A stretch of DNA of 29,617 nt from JBCDCE01 sp039182515 (GTDB lineage: Bacteria > Pseudomonadota > Alphaproteobacteria > Rhodobacterales > Rhodobacteraceae), in assembly GCA_039182515.1 (NCBI GenBank), contig JBCDCE010000049.1, forward strand, positions 1 to 29,617, in the 5' to 3' direction. Both the position numbers and the translations under genes were made by a program. Below the pieces are notes generated by a model that was given only the letters and a program-made list of their open reading frames with translations, was not told the origin of the DNA and made no database searches. This document shows positions 7,535 through 14,892 of this stretch, piece after piece (position 1 is the first letter of the stretch; every line of letters starts with the position of its first letter).

Positions 7535-8640
7535 GCGCAGAGCGCTTTTGTGATGGCGGTTTGATCGAGCCCGTCTTGGCCTATGACGACAAGTTTCGTG
7601 GCGCGGGGGCCTGTGTGGGGGCCGTCGAAATAGGTGTCTACGCGCGGACCAACGGCTTGAAGCGCCATGCGCATGGGCTTGCCATCAACCGCCAAGAAGC
7701 CTTTGAGGCGCAGGATGTTGTGGACTTTGATCGTATCCGTGACGCGAGCTGTGAAGGCGGCTGGATCGTTGATTTCACCGGTTTCCACTATGAAGCTTTG
7801 GAACGCATCATGGCCATGTTCATGCGCGTGGTCGTGATGATGGCGGTGATGGTCCCCGTGGTCATCATCGTGGTCGTGATGATCGTGATGGTGGTGGTCG
7901 TCATCGTGGTGATGATGGTGATGCACTTCGTGGCGCAGATCCAGCGAGGCCTCTGCGGCGGCTTCTTGACCCAACAGCACATCAACGGGCAGGGCGCCCA
8001 TGGTGGAGGAGACCACCTGCACGCCATCCCGGCTGTCTTGTGTGAGTTGGGCGCTAAGGCTGGATTGCTCCTCTGCGCTCAGAAGGTCGGATTTGTTGAC
8101 CACGATCATATCGGCGCAGGCGAGCTGATCCTCGAAGAGCTCTGAGAGCGGCGTTTCATGGTCGAGCGTTTCGTCAGCTTGGCGCTGGGCCTCAATGGCC
8201 CCCAGATCATGGGCGAATTGGCCGTCTTGCACGGCTTTGCCGTCCACCACTGTGACCACGCCATCGACGGTGACCTTTGTGCTGATCTCAGGCCAGTTGA
8301 AGGCACGCACGAGAGGTTGGGGCAGGGCGAGGCCGGAGGTCTCAATCACGATGTGATCGGGCTTGTCGTCGCGGTCTAGGAGTTTTTCCAGCGTCGGCAC
8401 GAAATCCTCGGCCACGGTGCAGCAAATACAGCCGTTGGAGAGCTCCATGATATCGTCGTCTGAGCACACAGCGCTGTCGCAGGTTTTCAAAAGGTCGCCA
8501 TCCACGCCGAGATCGCCAAATTCATTGATGATGAGCGCGATCTTGCGGCCTTCGGCATTGGAGAGCATGTGGCGGATGAGTGTGGTTTTACCGGCACCTA
8601 GAAAGCCGGTGATCACGGTGGCAGGAATTTTGGCGGGCAT
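7531..8640 (-). CDS. cobW: CobW-family GTPase with His-rich metal-binding stretch
   Basis: CobW is a G3E-family P-loop GTPase thought to deliver cobalt for corrin synthesis. Visible motifs are the Walker A loop TGFLGAGKTT (11-20), the metal-site CxCC motif GCICC (Cys71, Cys73, Cys74), ETSG near residue 100 and NKSD (182-185) for guanine recognition. Residues 237-277 are almost only His and Asp, with a few Gly, Glu, Arg and Ala: a likely metal-binding or buffering tail. The CobW C-terminal domain follows (about 285-367). A strong AAGGAGG ribosome binding site precedes the ATG at 8640. The gene is first in the riboswitch-controlled unit and overlaps the GNAT gene by 4 nt. Confidence 0.96.
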   Translation of the reverse strand: MPAKIPATVITGFLGAGKTTLIRHMLSNAEGRKIALIINEFGDLGVDGDLLKTCDSAVCSDDDIMELSNGCICCTVAEDFVPTLEKLLDRDDKPDHIVIETSGLALPQPLVRAFNWPEISTKVTVDGVVTVVDGKAVQDGQFAHDLGAIEAQRQADETLDHETPLSELFEDQLACADMIVVNKSDLLSAEEQSSLSAQLTQDSRDGVQVVSSTMGALPVDVLLGQEAAAEASLDLRHEVHHHHHHDDDHHHHDHHDHDDDHGDHHRHHHDHAHEHGHDAFQSFIVETGEINDPAAFTARVTDTIKVHNILRLKGFLAVDGKPMRMALQAVGPRVDTYFDGPHTGPRATKLVVIGQDGLDQTAITKALCA

Positions 8641-8642
8641 CG

Positions 8643-8680
8643 GCCCCTCCTTTGTCTCCCTGTCACACCCGACAGGGTTG
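8643..8680 (-). promoter_or_regulatory. cobW ribosome binding site and hairpin after the riboswitch
   Basis: Between the B12 box and cobW the minus-strand RNA has a 7-bp hairpin (CCCTGTC, loop GGGTGT, GACAGGG) and then AAGGAGG seven nucleotides before the start codon. There is no T-run, so control of translation start is more likely than termination. A GGGGC at the ribosome binding site could pair with GCCCC just after the B12 box; this is inference. Confidence 0.5.
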
Positions 8681-8692
8681 GTTGCGCGGGGC

Positions 8693-8890
8693 AGGGCTGG
8701 TCTCCTGGCTTGCGGGTCGATGCTTGGTGCCGCCTTCCCGAAGGACGCATCCTTCAGTGGCCTTGTGGCACCGCACTCTCCGCTGACAGTCGCGGGGGCG
8801 GCTGTGGATTTGGGCCCTGAGTTAGGTCAGCCCGCACCACATTCCCATTTCATCCCCGGGGCGCTTTGGCGCTCAAAGGGAACCTTGCTT
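8693..8890 (-). promoter_or_regulatory. Cobalamin riboswitch upstream of cobW
   Basis: On the minus strand the conserved cobalamin aptamer parts occur in the right order: GGTTCC, then GGGAATGTGGTGC, CCGCCCCCGCGACTGT, GCCACTG (8755-8761), GGGAAGGC, and the B12 box AAGCCAGGAGACCAGCC (8695-8711). It should lower expression of the cobW unit when adenosylcobalamin is plentiful. A TTGACC at 8924-8919 is a possible -35 element with no convincing -10. The rest of the gene-free stretch 8641-8975 shows nothing else clear. Confidence 0.95.
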
Positions 8891-8975
8891 GGCGCAAGTG
8901 ATGGGGAATCTGGGATTTGGTCAAGGTGGAAAGCGACCTGAGCGTACTTAAGGGCGACCTCGCGAGAACGTATCT

Positions 8976-9449
8976 TTAGTCTGACTGGCGCAGGGCAGCT
9001 ACATAGAGCCGAGTGATGTCTTCATCGTTCAGTGCTCGTACACGCTGAAAGAGTTCGGCCCGGTAGATGCTCTGTTTTGTTCCTAGTTTTTCAACTGCAG
9101 TCTCGAACGCCATTTGCGCCTCGGGGAAGCGGCCGAGTTCTACGAGCGCAATGCCTTTTTCCAAGTAGAGAACTGCGCTTCTTTGCCGTTCGATTGCAAA
9201 AACCTGGATCCAGGAACCGAGGGTCAAAGAGATATTGCAGTACTGGAGTTTTTTCGCGCCCACATATCGGTCCTGTTGACAGGGTCCGGCAGCAAAGCCC
9301 GCGATCATAAAAGTGAGCCAAGCAACTAGGAAAGATATGAAGATGAAAGCATTGAGGCCACGTTTGAGAGTCAAATCTTGTTGCTCCGAGCTAACTAGGT
9401 TTTCGAGTGCGTGTATAACACCCGGGGTCAAATGCGATACTGCGATCAA
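8976..9449 (-). CDS. Hypothetical membrane-anchored protein with TPR-like C-terminus
   Basis: I do not recognise this protein (up to 157 aa). It has a soluble N-terminal ~30 residues, one strong transmembrane helix (AFIFISFLVAWLTFMIAGFAAG) and a C-terminal region with a TPR-like helix pair (YLEKGIALVELGRFPEAQMAFETAV). The only full-length start is a TTG at 9449 with no good ribosome binding site; no ATG occurs before the membrane helix. It may start at an internal TTG, or be the 3' part of a decayed gene. By eye the GC content is below that of its neighbours. It is divergent from smc and upstream of the riboswitch unit on the same strand. Confidence 0.6.
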   Translation of the reverse strand: MIAVSHLTPGVIHALENLVSSEQQDLTLKRGLNAFIFISFLVAWLTFMIAGFAAGPCQQDRYVGAKKLQYCNISLTLGSWIQVFAIERQRSAVLYLEKGIALVELGRFPEAQMAFETAVEKLGTKQSIYRAELFQRVRALNDEDITRLYVAALRQSD

Positions 9450-9497
9450 TATCTTGTGGATAACCCCGCATACATATCCACATCCTGGGCGTCTTCG

Positions 9498-9526
9498 TTG
9501 ACTTTTGGCCCAGATATAGGTGCTAT
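9498..9526 (+). promoter_or_regulatory. Possible smc promoter
   Basis: TTGACT (9498-9503) is a good -35 match. A weak -10 (TGCTAT, 9521-9526) follows at 17 bp. It lies 43 bp before the chosen smc start. The -10 is poor, so this is tentative. Confidence 0.3.
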
Positions 9527-9568
9527 CATTGGCCAGAGGACAACGATTCTCGGGACTTGAGGACAGCA

Positions 9569-12500
9569 GTGCGCTTTTCGAAACTTCGCTTGAATGGCTT
9601 TAAGAGCTTTGTCGACCCAACTGATCTGGTGATCGCGGATGGGCTCACGGGAGTTGTGGGGCCGAACGGCTGCGGCAAGTCCAACCTGCTCGAAGCGCTG
9701 CGTTGGGTCATGGGTGAGAACCGCGCCAAGGCGATGCGCGGCTCTGGCATGGAAGATGTAATTTTTGCGGGCACGGCCACGCGGGGGGCGCGCAACTTTG
9801 CGGAAGTGCATCTCACAATCGACAATGGCGAGCGCCTCGCCCCTGCGGGCTTTAACGACAGCGACAATCTCGACATTGTGCGTCGCATCACGCGCGACAT
9901 TGGATCGGCCTACAAGGTCAACACCAAGGACGTGCGTGCGCGCGATGTGCAGATGCTCTTTGCCGATGCCTCCACGGGCGCGCATTCTCCCGCACTTGTG
10001 CGCCAAGGGCAGATCTCCGAGCTGATCAACGCCAAACCCAAAGCGCGGCGCAAGGTTTTGGAAGAGGCGGCTGGCATTTCCGGGCTCTATCAGCGCAGGC
10101 ATGAGGCGGAGCTCAAGCTCAACGGCGCTGAAACGAACCTCGCGCGCGTCGATGATGTGACCGAACAACTTGCAAGCCAGCTTGGGTCTTTGGCGCGTCA
10201 GGCCAAGCAAGCGGCGCGCTACAGGGAGATCGGGGCAGAGTTGCGCCAATCCGAAGGCTTGTTTTTGTACTCGCGCTGGAAAGAGGCAGATGCGGCGCAT
10301 GCCGGTGCGCGCGACGTTTTAAAAGCGGCTGTGGTTCAGGCCAGTGAGGCGGAGCGCGTGGCCCGGGAGGCGATGCGTTCGCGGGCAGACAAAGAAGAAG
10401 GCTTGCCGCCACTTCGTGAAGAAGAAGCTGTGGCGGGTGCCATTTTGCAGCGCGTGCGTGTAGAGAACGAGGCTTTGGGCGAAGAAGAAGCCCGCGCGCT
10501 GGCGCTTATTGAGACGCTCACAGCTCGCCTTGAACAGCTCGGCGCTGACCAAGCGCGCGAAGCCGCGCTCAACACAGATGCAAGTGAGACGATCAAGCAG
10601 CTTTCCTGGGAAGCGGACGAGGTCGAAAAAGCGCGCGCTGCCGATGGCGCACGTGTGGCTGAGGCCAGCGCTTTGGCGTCTGAAGCGGCAACTGTGTTGC
10701 AAGATCGCGAAACGGTGCTGGGGGAACTGACTGAGGACGTGGCCCGATTGGCGGCGCGTCACCAATCAGCGCAGAGGCTTTTGGAAGACACGCAGCGCGG
10801 GCTTGCGCAGTTGGAAGCACAAATTTCCAAAGCGGAAACGGACCGGGCTCAGGCTTTAGAGACTGCCGCACGGCTTGAAGCAGATGTGGCCGAGGCACGG
10901 GCGCAAGAGGCAACGGCCATTGAAGCCGTGACGGTTGCGGACACAGCGTTGAGCGCGGCAGAGGCTGCGCGTGACGAGGCTTTGGCCAAAGAGTCAAAGG
11001 CCCGCGCTACGCGCTCAGAAGCTGAAGGCGGTTTGTCTGCACTCTCGGCAGAATACTCTGCGCTCAAAGCCCTGGTGGACCGCGCCTCGCGGGATGTGGA
11101 TCACATCCTTGAGCGTGTGTCGGTTGAGGCTGGCTACGAGCTGGCGCTTGGCGCGGCTTTGTCTAACGATCTTAAACTTGGCGAAGTCGATGGGGACGAT
11201 GCCTCGGGGTGGGCGGCCTTGCCAGACTACGCGGAACCTCAAGCTTTGCCGGATGGCATTTCCCCCCTGTCGGGTTTTGTGAAAGCGCCGGCTGCTTTGA
11301 GCCGGCGTTTGGCTCAAATCGGTGTTGTTGAGGCAAGCGCAGGAGCGGGCTTGCATGCGGATCTCCAGCCTGGACAACGGCTTGTCTCGTTGCAGGGGGA
11401 TCTTTGGCGCTGGGATGGTGTGCGCCAAGCGGCAGGAGATGCGCCTTCGGAAGCTGCATTGCAGCTCCAACAGCGCAACCGTCTGGCCGATCTTTTGCAG
11501 CGCATGACCTTGGCCAAAGGCGTGGCGGAAGACGCGCGCGAGAATCACAAAGCGGCCGAGGGCGCTTTGCGGGCGGCCTCAGAGGCAGATGCCTCAGCGC
11601 GCCAAGCGCGGCGCACGGCTGAGCAAAACGTGGCCACCGCAAACCGTGCTTTGAGCCGATCAGAAGCGGAACGCTCGATTGCCTCGGGCAAAACAGAGTC
11701 ACTTGAGCTGACTTTGAAACGCTTGGGCGATGAGGCCACGGAAGCACGCGGGCGCGTGAAGGAAGCGCAAGCGGGCGTTGCAAACCTGCCTGATCTTGAG
11801 GCTGCGCGGGCTGAGGTTGAAGACGTCAAAACAACCGTTGAAGCGGCGCGAATGACCATGATGGCCAAACGCTCAGCCCATGACGAGGCGCGCCGCGAGT
11901 CTGAGGCGCGCGTGAGCCGGTTGCAGGAGATCACCAAAGAAAAAGCCATGTGGGCGCATCGCTTGGAGACCGCCGAAAAGCGTGCGGCTGAACTTGAGGA
12001 GCGTCATGGGCGCACGAGTTTAGAGCTCAAAGAAGCGCGGGCTGTGCCTGGGGCACTTGAAGTGCGCGCAGGCGAACTGGGCGCTGCTTTGAAAGAAGCT
12101 GAGGCGCGGCAAGCCCAGGCCTCCGATATGCTCAGTGCCGCGGAAGGGGCTCTGCGCACCGCCACTGCGGATGAGCGTGATGCAGAGCGAACGGCCTCCG
12201 AAGCGCGCGAAACCCGTGCGCGGGCCGAGGCGCAGTCTGAGGCTGCCGCGGGCTCTGTGGAAGAAGCTGCTGCGCGGATCATGGAAGATATGTCTGTGAC
12301 GCCGGAAGCGCTTTTGGCGCAGCTCGATACCGATCCGGGAAAGATGGCGGATGCTTCCCGGATTGAGGCGGATGTGGCTCGGCTAAAGCGCCAGCGCGAT
12401 GCGCTGGGCGCAGTGAACCTGCGTGCAGAAGAAGATGCGCGTGAGGTACAAGAGGAGCATGACGCGCTAGAGGCGGAAAAGGCGGATCTCGAAGAGGCCA

Positions 12501-13024
12501 TCAAGACCTTGCGGTCTGGCATTTCAAGCCTGAACCGCGAGGGGCGCCAGCGCTTGCTGAGTGCTTTTGATGAGGTCAACAAGAACTTCTCTTTGCTCTT
12601 TACCCACCTCTTTGGAGGCGGCGAAGCCCGGCTTGTTTTGGTGGAAAGCGATGACCCGTTGGAAGCGGGCCTGGAGATCATGTGTCAGCCGCCAGGTAAG
12701 AAGCTTTCAACCTTGTCTTTGCTCTCGGGCGGGGAGCAAACGCTGACCGCTTTGGCGCTTATTTTCGCGGTGTTTTTGGCGAACCCCGCGCCGATCTGTG
12801 TGCTGGATGAGGTCGATGCGCCTTTGGACGATGCCAACGTGACGCGGTTTTGTGATCTTTTGGATGAGATGACACGCCGCACGGACACGCGGTTTTTGAT
12901 CATCACGCACCATGCGGTGACGATGAGCCGGATGGATCGTTTGTTTGGCGTGACAATGGGCGAGCAGGGTGTGAGCCAGCTTGTGAGCGTTGACCTTAAG
13001 AAAGCCGAAGCGCTGGTTGCATAA
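9569..13024 (+). CDS. smc: Chromosome segregation ATPase SMC
   Basis: SMC forms the condensin core that compacts and separates chromosomes with ScpA and ScpB. The N-terminal head has the Walker A loop GPNGCGKSN (31-39). Two long coiled-coil arms rich in Ala, Glu and Arg flank a hinge at about residues 510-620. The C-terminal head has the ABC signature LSGGEQTL (from residue 1052) and Walker B CVLDEVDAPLDD (Asp1080, Glu1081). The length, 1151 aa, is normal. The frame opens at a TTG at 9557, but I chose GTG at 9569: GAGGA sits 5 nt upstream and the product then begins RFSKLRLNGFKSF as in relatives. It is alone in its direction. ScpA and ScpB are not in the window. Confidence 0.96.
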   Translation: MRFSKLRLNGFKSFVDPTDLVIADGLTGVVGPNGCGKSNLLEALRWVMGENRAKAMRGSGMEDVIFAGTATRGARNFAEVHLTIDNGERLAPAGFNDSDNLDIVRRITRDIGSAYKVNTKDVRARDVQMLFADASTGAHSPALVRQGQISELINAKPKARRKVLEEAAGISGLYQRRHEAELKLNGAETNLARVDDVTEQLASQLGSLARQAKQAARYREIGAELRQSEGLFLYSRWKEADAAHAGARDVLKAAVVQASEAERVAREAMRSRADKEEGLPPLREEEAVAGAILQRVRVENEALGEEEARALALIETLTARLEQLGADQAREAALNTDASETIKQLSWEADEVEKARAADGARVAEASALASEAATVLQDRETVLGELTEDVARLAARHQSAQRLLEDTQRGLAQLEAQISKAETDRAQALETAARLEADVAEARAQEATAIEAVTVADTALSAAEAARDEALAKESKARATRSEAEGGLSALSAEYSALKALVDRASRDVDHILERVSVEAGYELALGAALSNDLKLGEVDGDDASGWAALPDYAEPQALPDGISPLSGFVKAPAALSRRLAQIGVVEASAGAGLHADLQPGQRLVSLQGDLWRWDGVRQAAGDAPSEAALQLQQRNRLADLLQRMTLAKGVAEDARENHKAAEGALRAASEADASARQARRTAEQNVATANRALSRSEAERSIASGKTESLELTLKRLGDEATEARGRVKEAQAGVANLPDLEAARAEVEDVKTTVEAARMTMMAKRSAHDEARRESEARVSRLQEITKEKAMWAHRLETAEKRAAELEERHGRTSLELKEARAVPGALEVRAGELGAALKEAEARQAQASDMLSAAEGALRTATADERDAERTASEARETRARAEAQSEAAAGSVEEAAARIMEDMSVTPEALLAQLDTDPGKMADASRIEADVARLKRQRDALGAVNLRAEEDAREVQEEHDALEAEKADLEEAIKTLRSGISSLNREGRQRLLSAFDEVNKNFSLLFTHLFGGGEARLVLVESDDPLEAGLEIMCQPPGKKLSTLSLLSGGEQTLTALALIFAVFLANPAPICVLDEVDAPLDDANVTRFCDLLDEMTRRTDTRFLIITHHAVTMSRMDRLFGVTMGEQGVSQLVSVDLKKAEALVA

Positions 13025-13025
13025 A

Positions 13026-13122
13026 GCGCAATGTGAAAAACTTCAGCGTTTCTAAATTACCTAACGCGTTGAACCCAAAGGGTTCAGGCAGCGTTTGGTG
13101 ATCCAGATATTTCACATTGTGC
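13026..13122. repeat. 97-nt nested inverted repeat after smc
   Basis: The outer arms (13026-13038 and 13110-13122) can form a 13-bp RNA stem with a single G-U pair (GCGCAATGTGAAA with TTTCACATTGTGC). Inside lies a second hairpin: AACGC / GCGTT (13063-13067, 13091-13095) closing TGAACCC-AAA-GGGTTCA (13070-13086). A further GCGTT at 13046-13050 could compete for the same AACGC. There is no T-run after it. It may be the smc 3' end, a small RNA or a mobile palindrome. Confidence 0.7.
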
Positions 13123-13129
13123 TCTCATT

Positions 13130-13183
13130 GGGGCTCTGCCCCGTTCCTTCGAGACTCCCCGGAGTATTTTTCCCAAGAAAAAG
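13130..13183. repeat. Dispersed gene-end repeat copy 3, with GC hairpin
   Basis: A GGGGCTCTGCCCC hairpin (13130-13142) is followed by CCCCGGAGTATTTTTCCC and AAGAAAAAG. The TTTTTC-CCAA-GAAAAA part is itself a small hairpin. It mirrors copy 1 in reverse orientation and lies between smc and the exported protein gene. Confidence 0.75.
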
Positions 13184-13240
13184 CAGGGTTTCACGCGATG
13201 TTGAGGGCTTCGTTAACGGTTCTCGTGTAAGGATTGCCTC

Positions 13241-13618
13241 ATGCGTATTGTTTTTGGACTTTTGACATCTCTTGGGGTGTTGCTGGCAGGACCTGCTATG
13301 CCGCAAGAGGCGCCTGCTTTTTCGACCCGCGTTGGAGACATGCCTTTTGATGAAGCCCGGCTGAATTCAGATGTCGTGGGTGCCACGCATGAGTTTTTTG
13401 ATGGTGGGCGGTCCTTTTTTTCGATCTCCGGTAGCTACAGCTACACTTATCCTGACGGTGGCATTGCATATGGGACCTATGAGCTGCGCGATCAGGGGGT
13501 GGTCTGCACGTTCTTTCGTCATGGCTTTGAGCGCTGCGATCTTTATGTGGAGAACGCGGGGCGGGTTGTTTTGATCAACGCGGCAGGCGACAGGTTCCCT
13601 GTACGGGACCTCAGCTAA
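13241..13618 (+). CDS. Small exported protein of unknown function
   Basis: A 125-aa protein with an N-terminal signal peptide (MRIVFGLLTSLGVLLAG, likely cut near residues 20-22) and a mature part of about 100 residues. The repeated short beta-type segments (FFSISGSYSYTYPDGGIAYGTYELRD is split here as FFSISGSYSYTY and GGIAYGTYELRD) and two Cys residues (VCTFFRH, RCDLYV) suggest a small periplasmic beta-sheet domain with one disulphide. It recalls DUF995-type periplasmic proteins, but I cannot confirm that. AAGGA lies about 7 nt before the ATG. It is convergent with the lytic transglycosylase gene 39 bp away. Confidence 0.75.
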   Translation: MRIVFGLLTSLGVLLAGPAMPQEAPAFSTRVGDMPFDEARLNSDVVGATHEFFDGGRSFFSISGSYSYTYPDGGIAYGTYELRDQGVVCTFFRHGFERCDLYVENAGRVVLINAAGDRFPVRDLS

Positions 13619-13657
13619 TTTTTTCAGTCCCGGCTCAGCCTATGGAATGCAGGATGC

Positions 13658-14839
13658 TCAAAGGGCGTTAAAGAGTTGTGGGGTAGGCCAAGCGTCTGCT
13701 GGGAGGCCCAAGCGGGCTTGTTCTTTTTGCACGGCGGCGCGGGTTTTTGCGCCCAAGATTCCGTCTACGCCACCCACATCATGGCCGCGGGCTTCAAGCT
13801 TGCGTTGCAAAGCTTCCATTTGATCTGCCGTGAGACCTTCATCGGGCGTGCCACGATTATAGGGCGCGGCGCCAGAGAGACGCGTGGCGAAATAGGCAGC
13901 GGAGGTCACGTAGACGAAGCTTTTATTCCACTCGAAATAAATCTCAAAGTTGGGGTAGGCGAGGAAAGCGGGGCCGTTGCGGCCCATGGGCAAAAGAACA
14001 CTGGCCTGTAAGTTGGCTGCGCCCAATTGCCCGCTGCGCGCGCGGATGCCGCGGCGTTGCCAGTCCTTTACGCTGAGCTTTGTATCGAGCCCTGTTTTAG
14101 ACCAGTCAAAATTTGCGGGTAATGTGATCTCTTGAAGCCAAGGCTCGCCCGCGCGCCAGCCTAAAGAGCTGAGCACATTGGCGGCTGTGAAGAGCGCATC
14201 TGGGGCGGAGGTTTTGAGGTTGATGGTGCCATCGCGGTCCCCATCGATGCCTTTGGTGAGGATGTCTTCGGGGAGCATTTGCACCATGCCGATCTCACCG
14301 GCCCAGGCGCCCTGCATTGTGGCGGGGTCAAAATCACCGCGTTCAAAAAGCTCTAAGGCTGCAAAAACCTGTGGGCGGAAGAGCTCGGGGCGCCTGCAAT
14401 CGTGGCTGAGTGTGACAAGGGCGTTGAGCGTATTAAAACTGCCTTGGTTGGCGCCGTAGTCTGTCTCAAGGGCCCAAAAGGCCAATAAGACACCCTGTGG
14501 GATACCAAATTGCCGCTCGATGGCTTGGAAGCTCGTGCGGTATCGCTTGGCGTTCTTTGCCCCGTGATCGATGCGGTTTTGACTGACTACGGCGCGGGAA
14601 AACTGCAGAAAGTTCTTTTTGAAGGCGTTTTGCGCGCGGTCAAACCGCAGGACCTTGGCGTCTTGGATAACGCCTTGAAAAAAGCGATCTGTTTGGGCCT
14701 TGCTGTGGCCTTTGGCGCGTGCCTCTTTTTTCAGGCCGTTTACAAAGTTCGAAAAGCTGCCGCCGCATTGGGCCGAAGCGGGTGTTGCCGCCGCTGACAG
14801 GACCAGGGACAAACCAAGGGAGAGAAAGACCGCGCGCAT
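13658..14839 (-). CDS. Lytic murein transglycosylase, MltB family
   Basis: This periplasmic enzyme cleaves peptidoglycan with formation of 1,6-anhydro-MurNAc ends. A signal peptide covers residues 1-23 (ending ASA before Gln). The MltB-type SLT_2 domain covers about 28-320, with the catalytic Glu125 in FWALETDYGA, and GEIGMVQMLPEDI and DGDRDGTINL as further family marks. A peptidoglycan-binding domain (about 335-393) ends the protein with GHDVGGVDGILGAKTRAAV. I chose the ATG at 14839 (393 aa) because GAGG lies 5 nt upstream; the ATG at 14851 has none. A CtrA-like site lies upstream. Confidence 0.93.
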   Translation of the reverse strand: MRAVFLSLGLSLVLSAAATPASAQCGGSFSNFVNGLKKEARAKGHSKAQTDRFFQGVIQDAKVLRFDRAQNAFKKNFLQFSRAVVSQNRIDHGAKNAKRYRTSFQAIERQFGIPQGVLLAFWALETDYGANQGSFNTLNALVTLSHDCRRPELFRPQVFAALELFERGDFDPATMQGAWAGEIGMVQMLPEDILTKGIDGDRDGTINLKTSAPDALFTAANVLSSLGWRAGEPWLQEITLPANFDWSKTGLDTKLSVKDWQRRGIRARSGQLGAANLQASVLLPMGRNGPAFLAYPNFEIYFEWNKSFVYVTSAAYFATRLSGAAPYNRGTPDEGLTADQMEALQRKLEARGHDVGGVDGILGAKTRAAVQKEQARLGLPADAWPTPQLFNAL

Positions 14840-14863
14840 TTTTGACCTCATGAAAGCTGTGAG

Positions 14864-14879
14864 TTAACAAGACGCTAAC
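14864..14879. promoter_or_regulatory. Possible CtrA-binding site
   Basis: TTAACAAGACGCTAAC fits the alphaproteobacterial CtrA pattern TTAA-N7-TTAA with one mismatch in the second half. It is 25 bp upstream of the chosen start of the transglycosylase gene. A short motif like this can arise by chance. Confidence 0.3.
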
Positions 14880-14892
14880 GAAGTTTTGAGGA

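Noticed and set aside
7561..8145. Plus-strand frame of 194 codons with a long Val/Met stretch, resembling a membrane protein
   Set aside because: The hydrophobic run is the antisense of the CobW His/Asp codons (CAT and GAC give ATG and GTC), so it is a composition artefact.
9446..10300. Long minus-strand frame (284 codons) opposite the smc start
   Set aside because: It lies almost wholly antisense to the clear SMC head domain, has a composition like a shadow of coding GC bias (Arg and Ala rich), and shows no recognisable domain.
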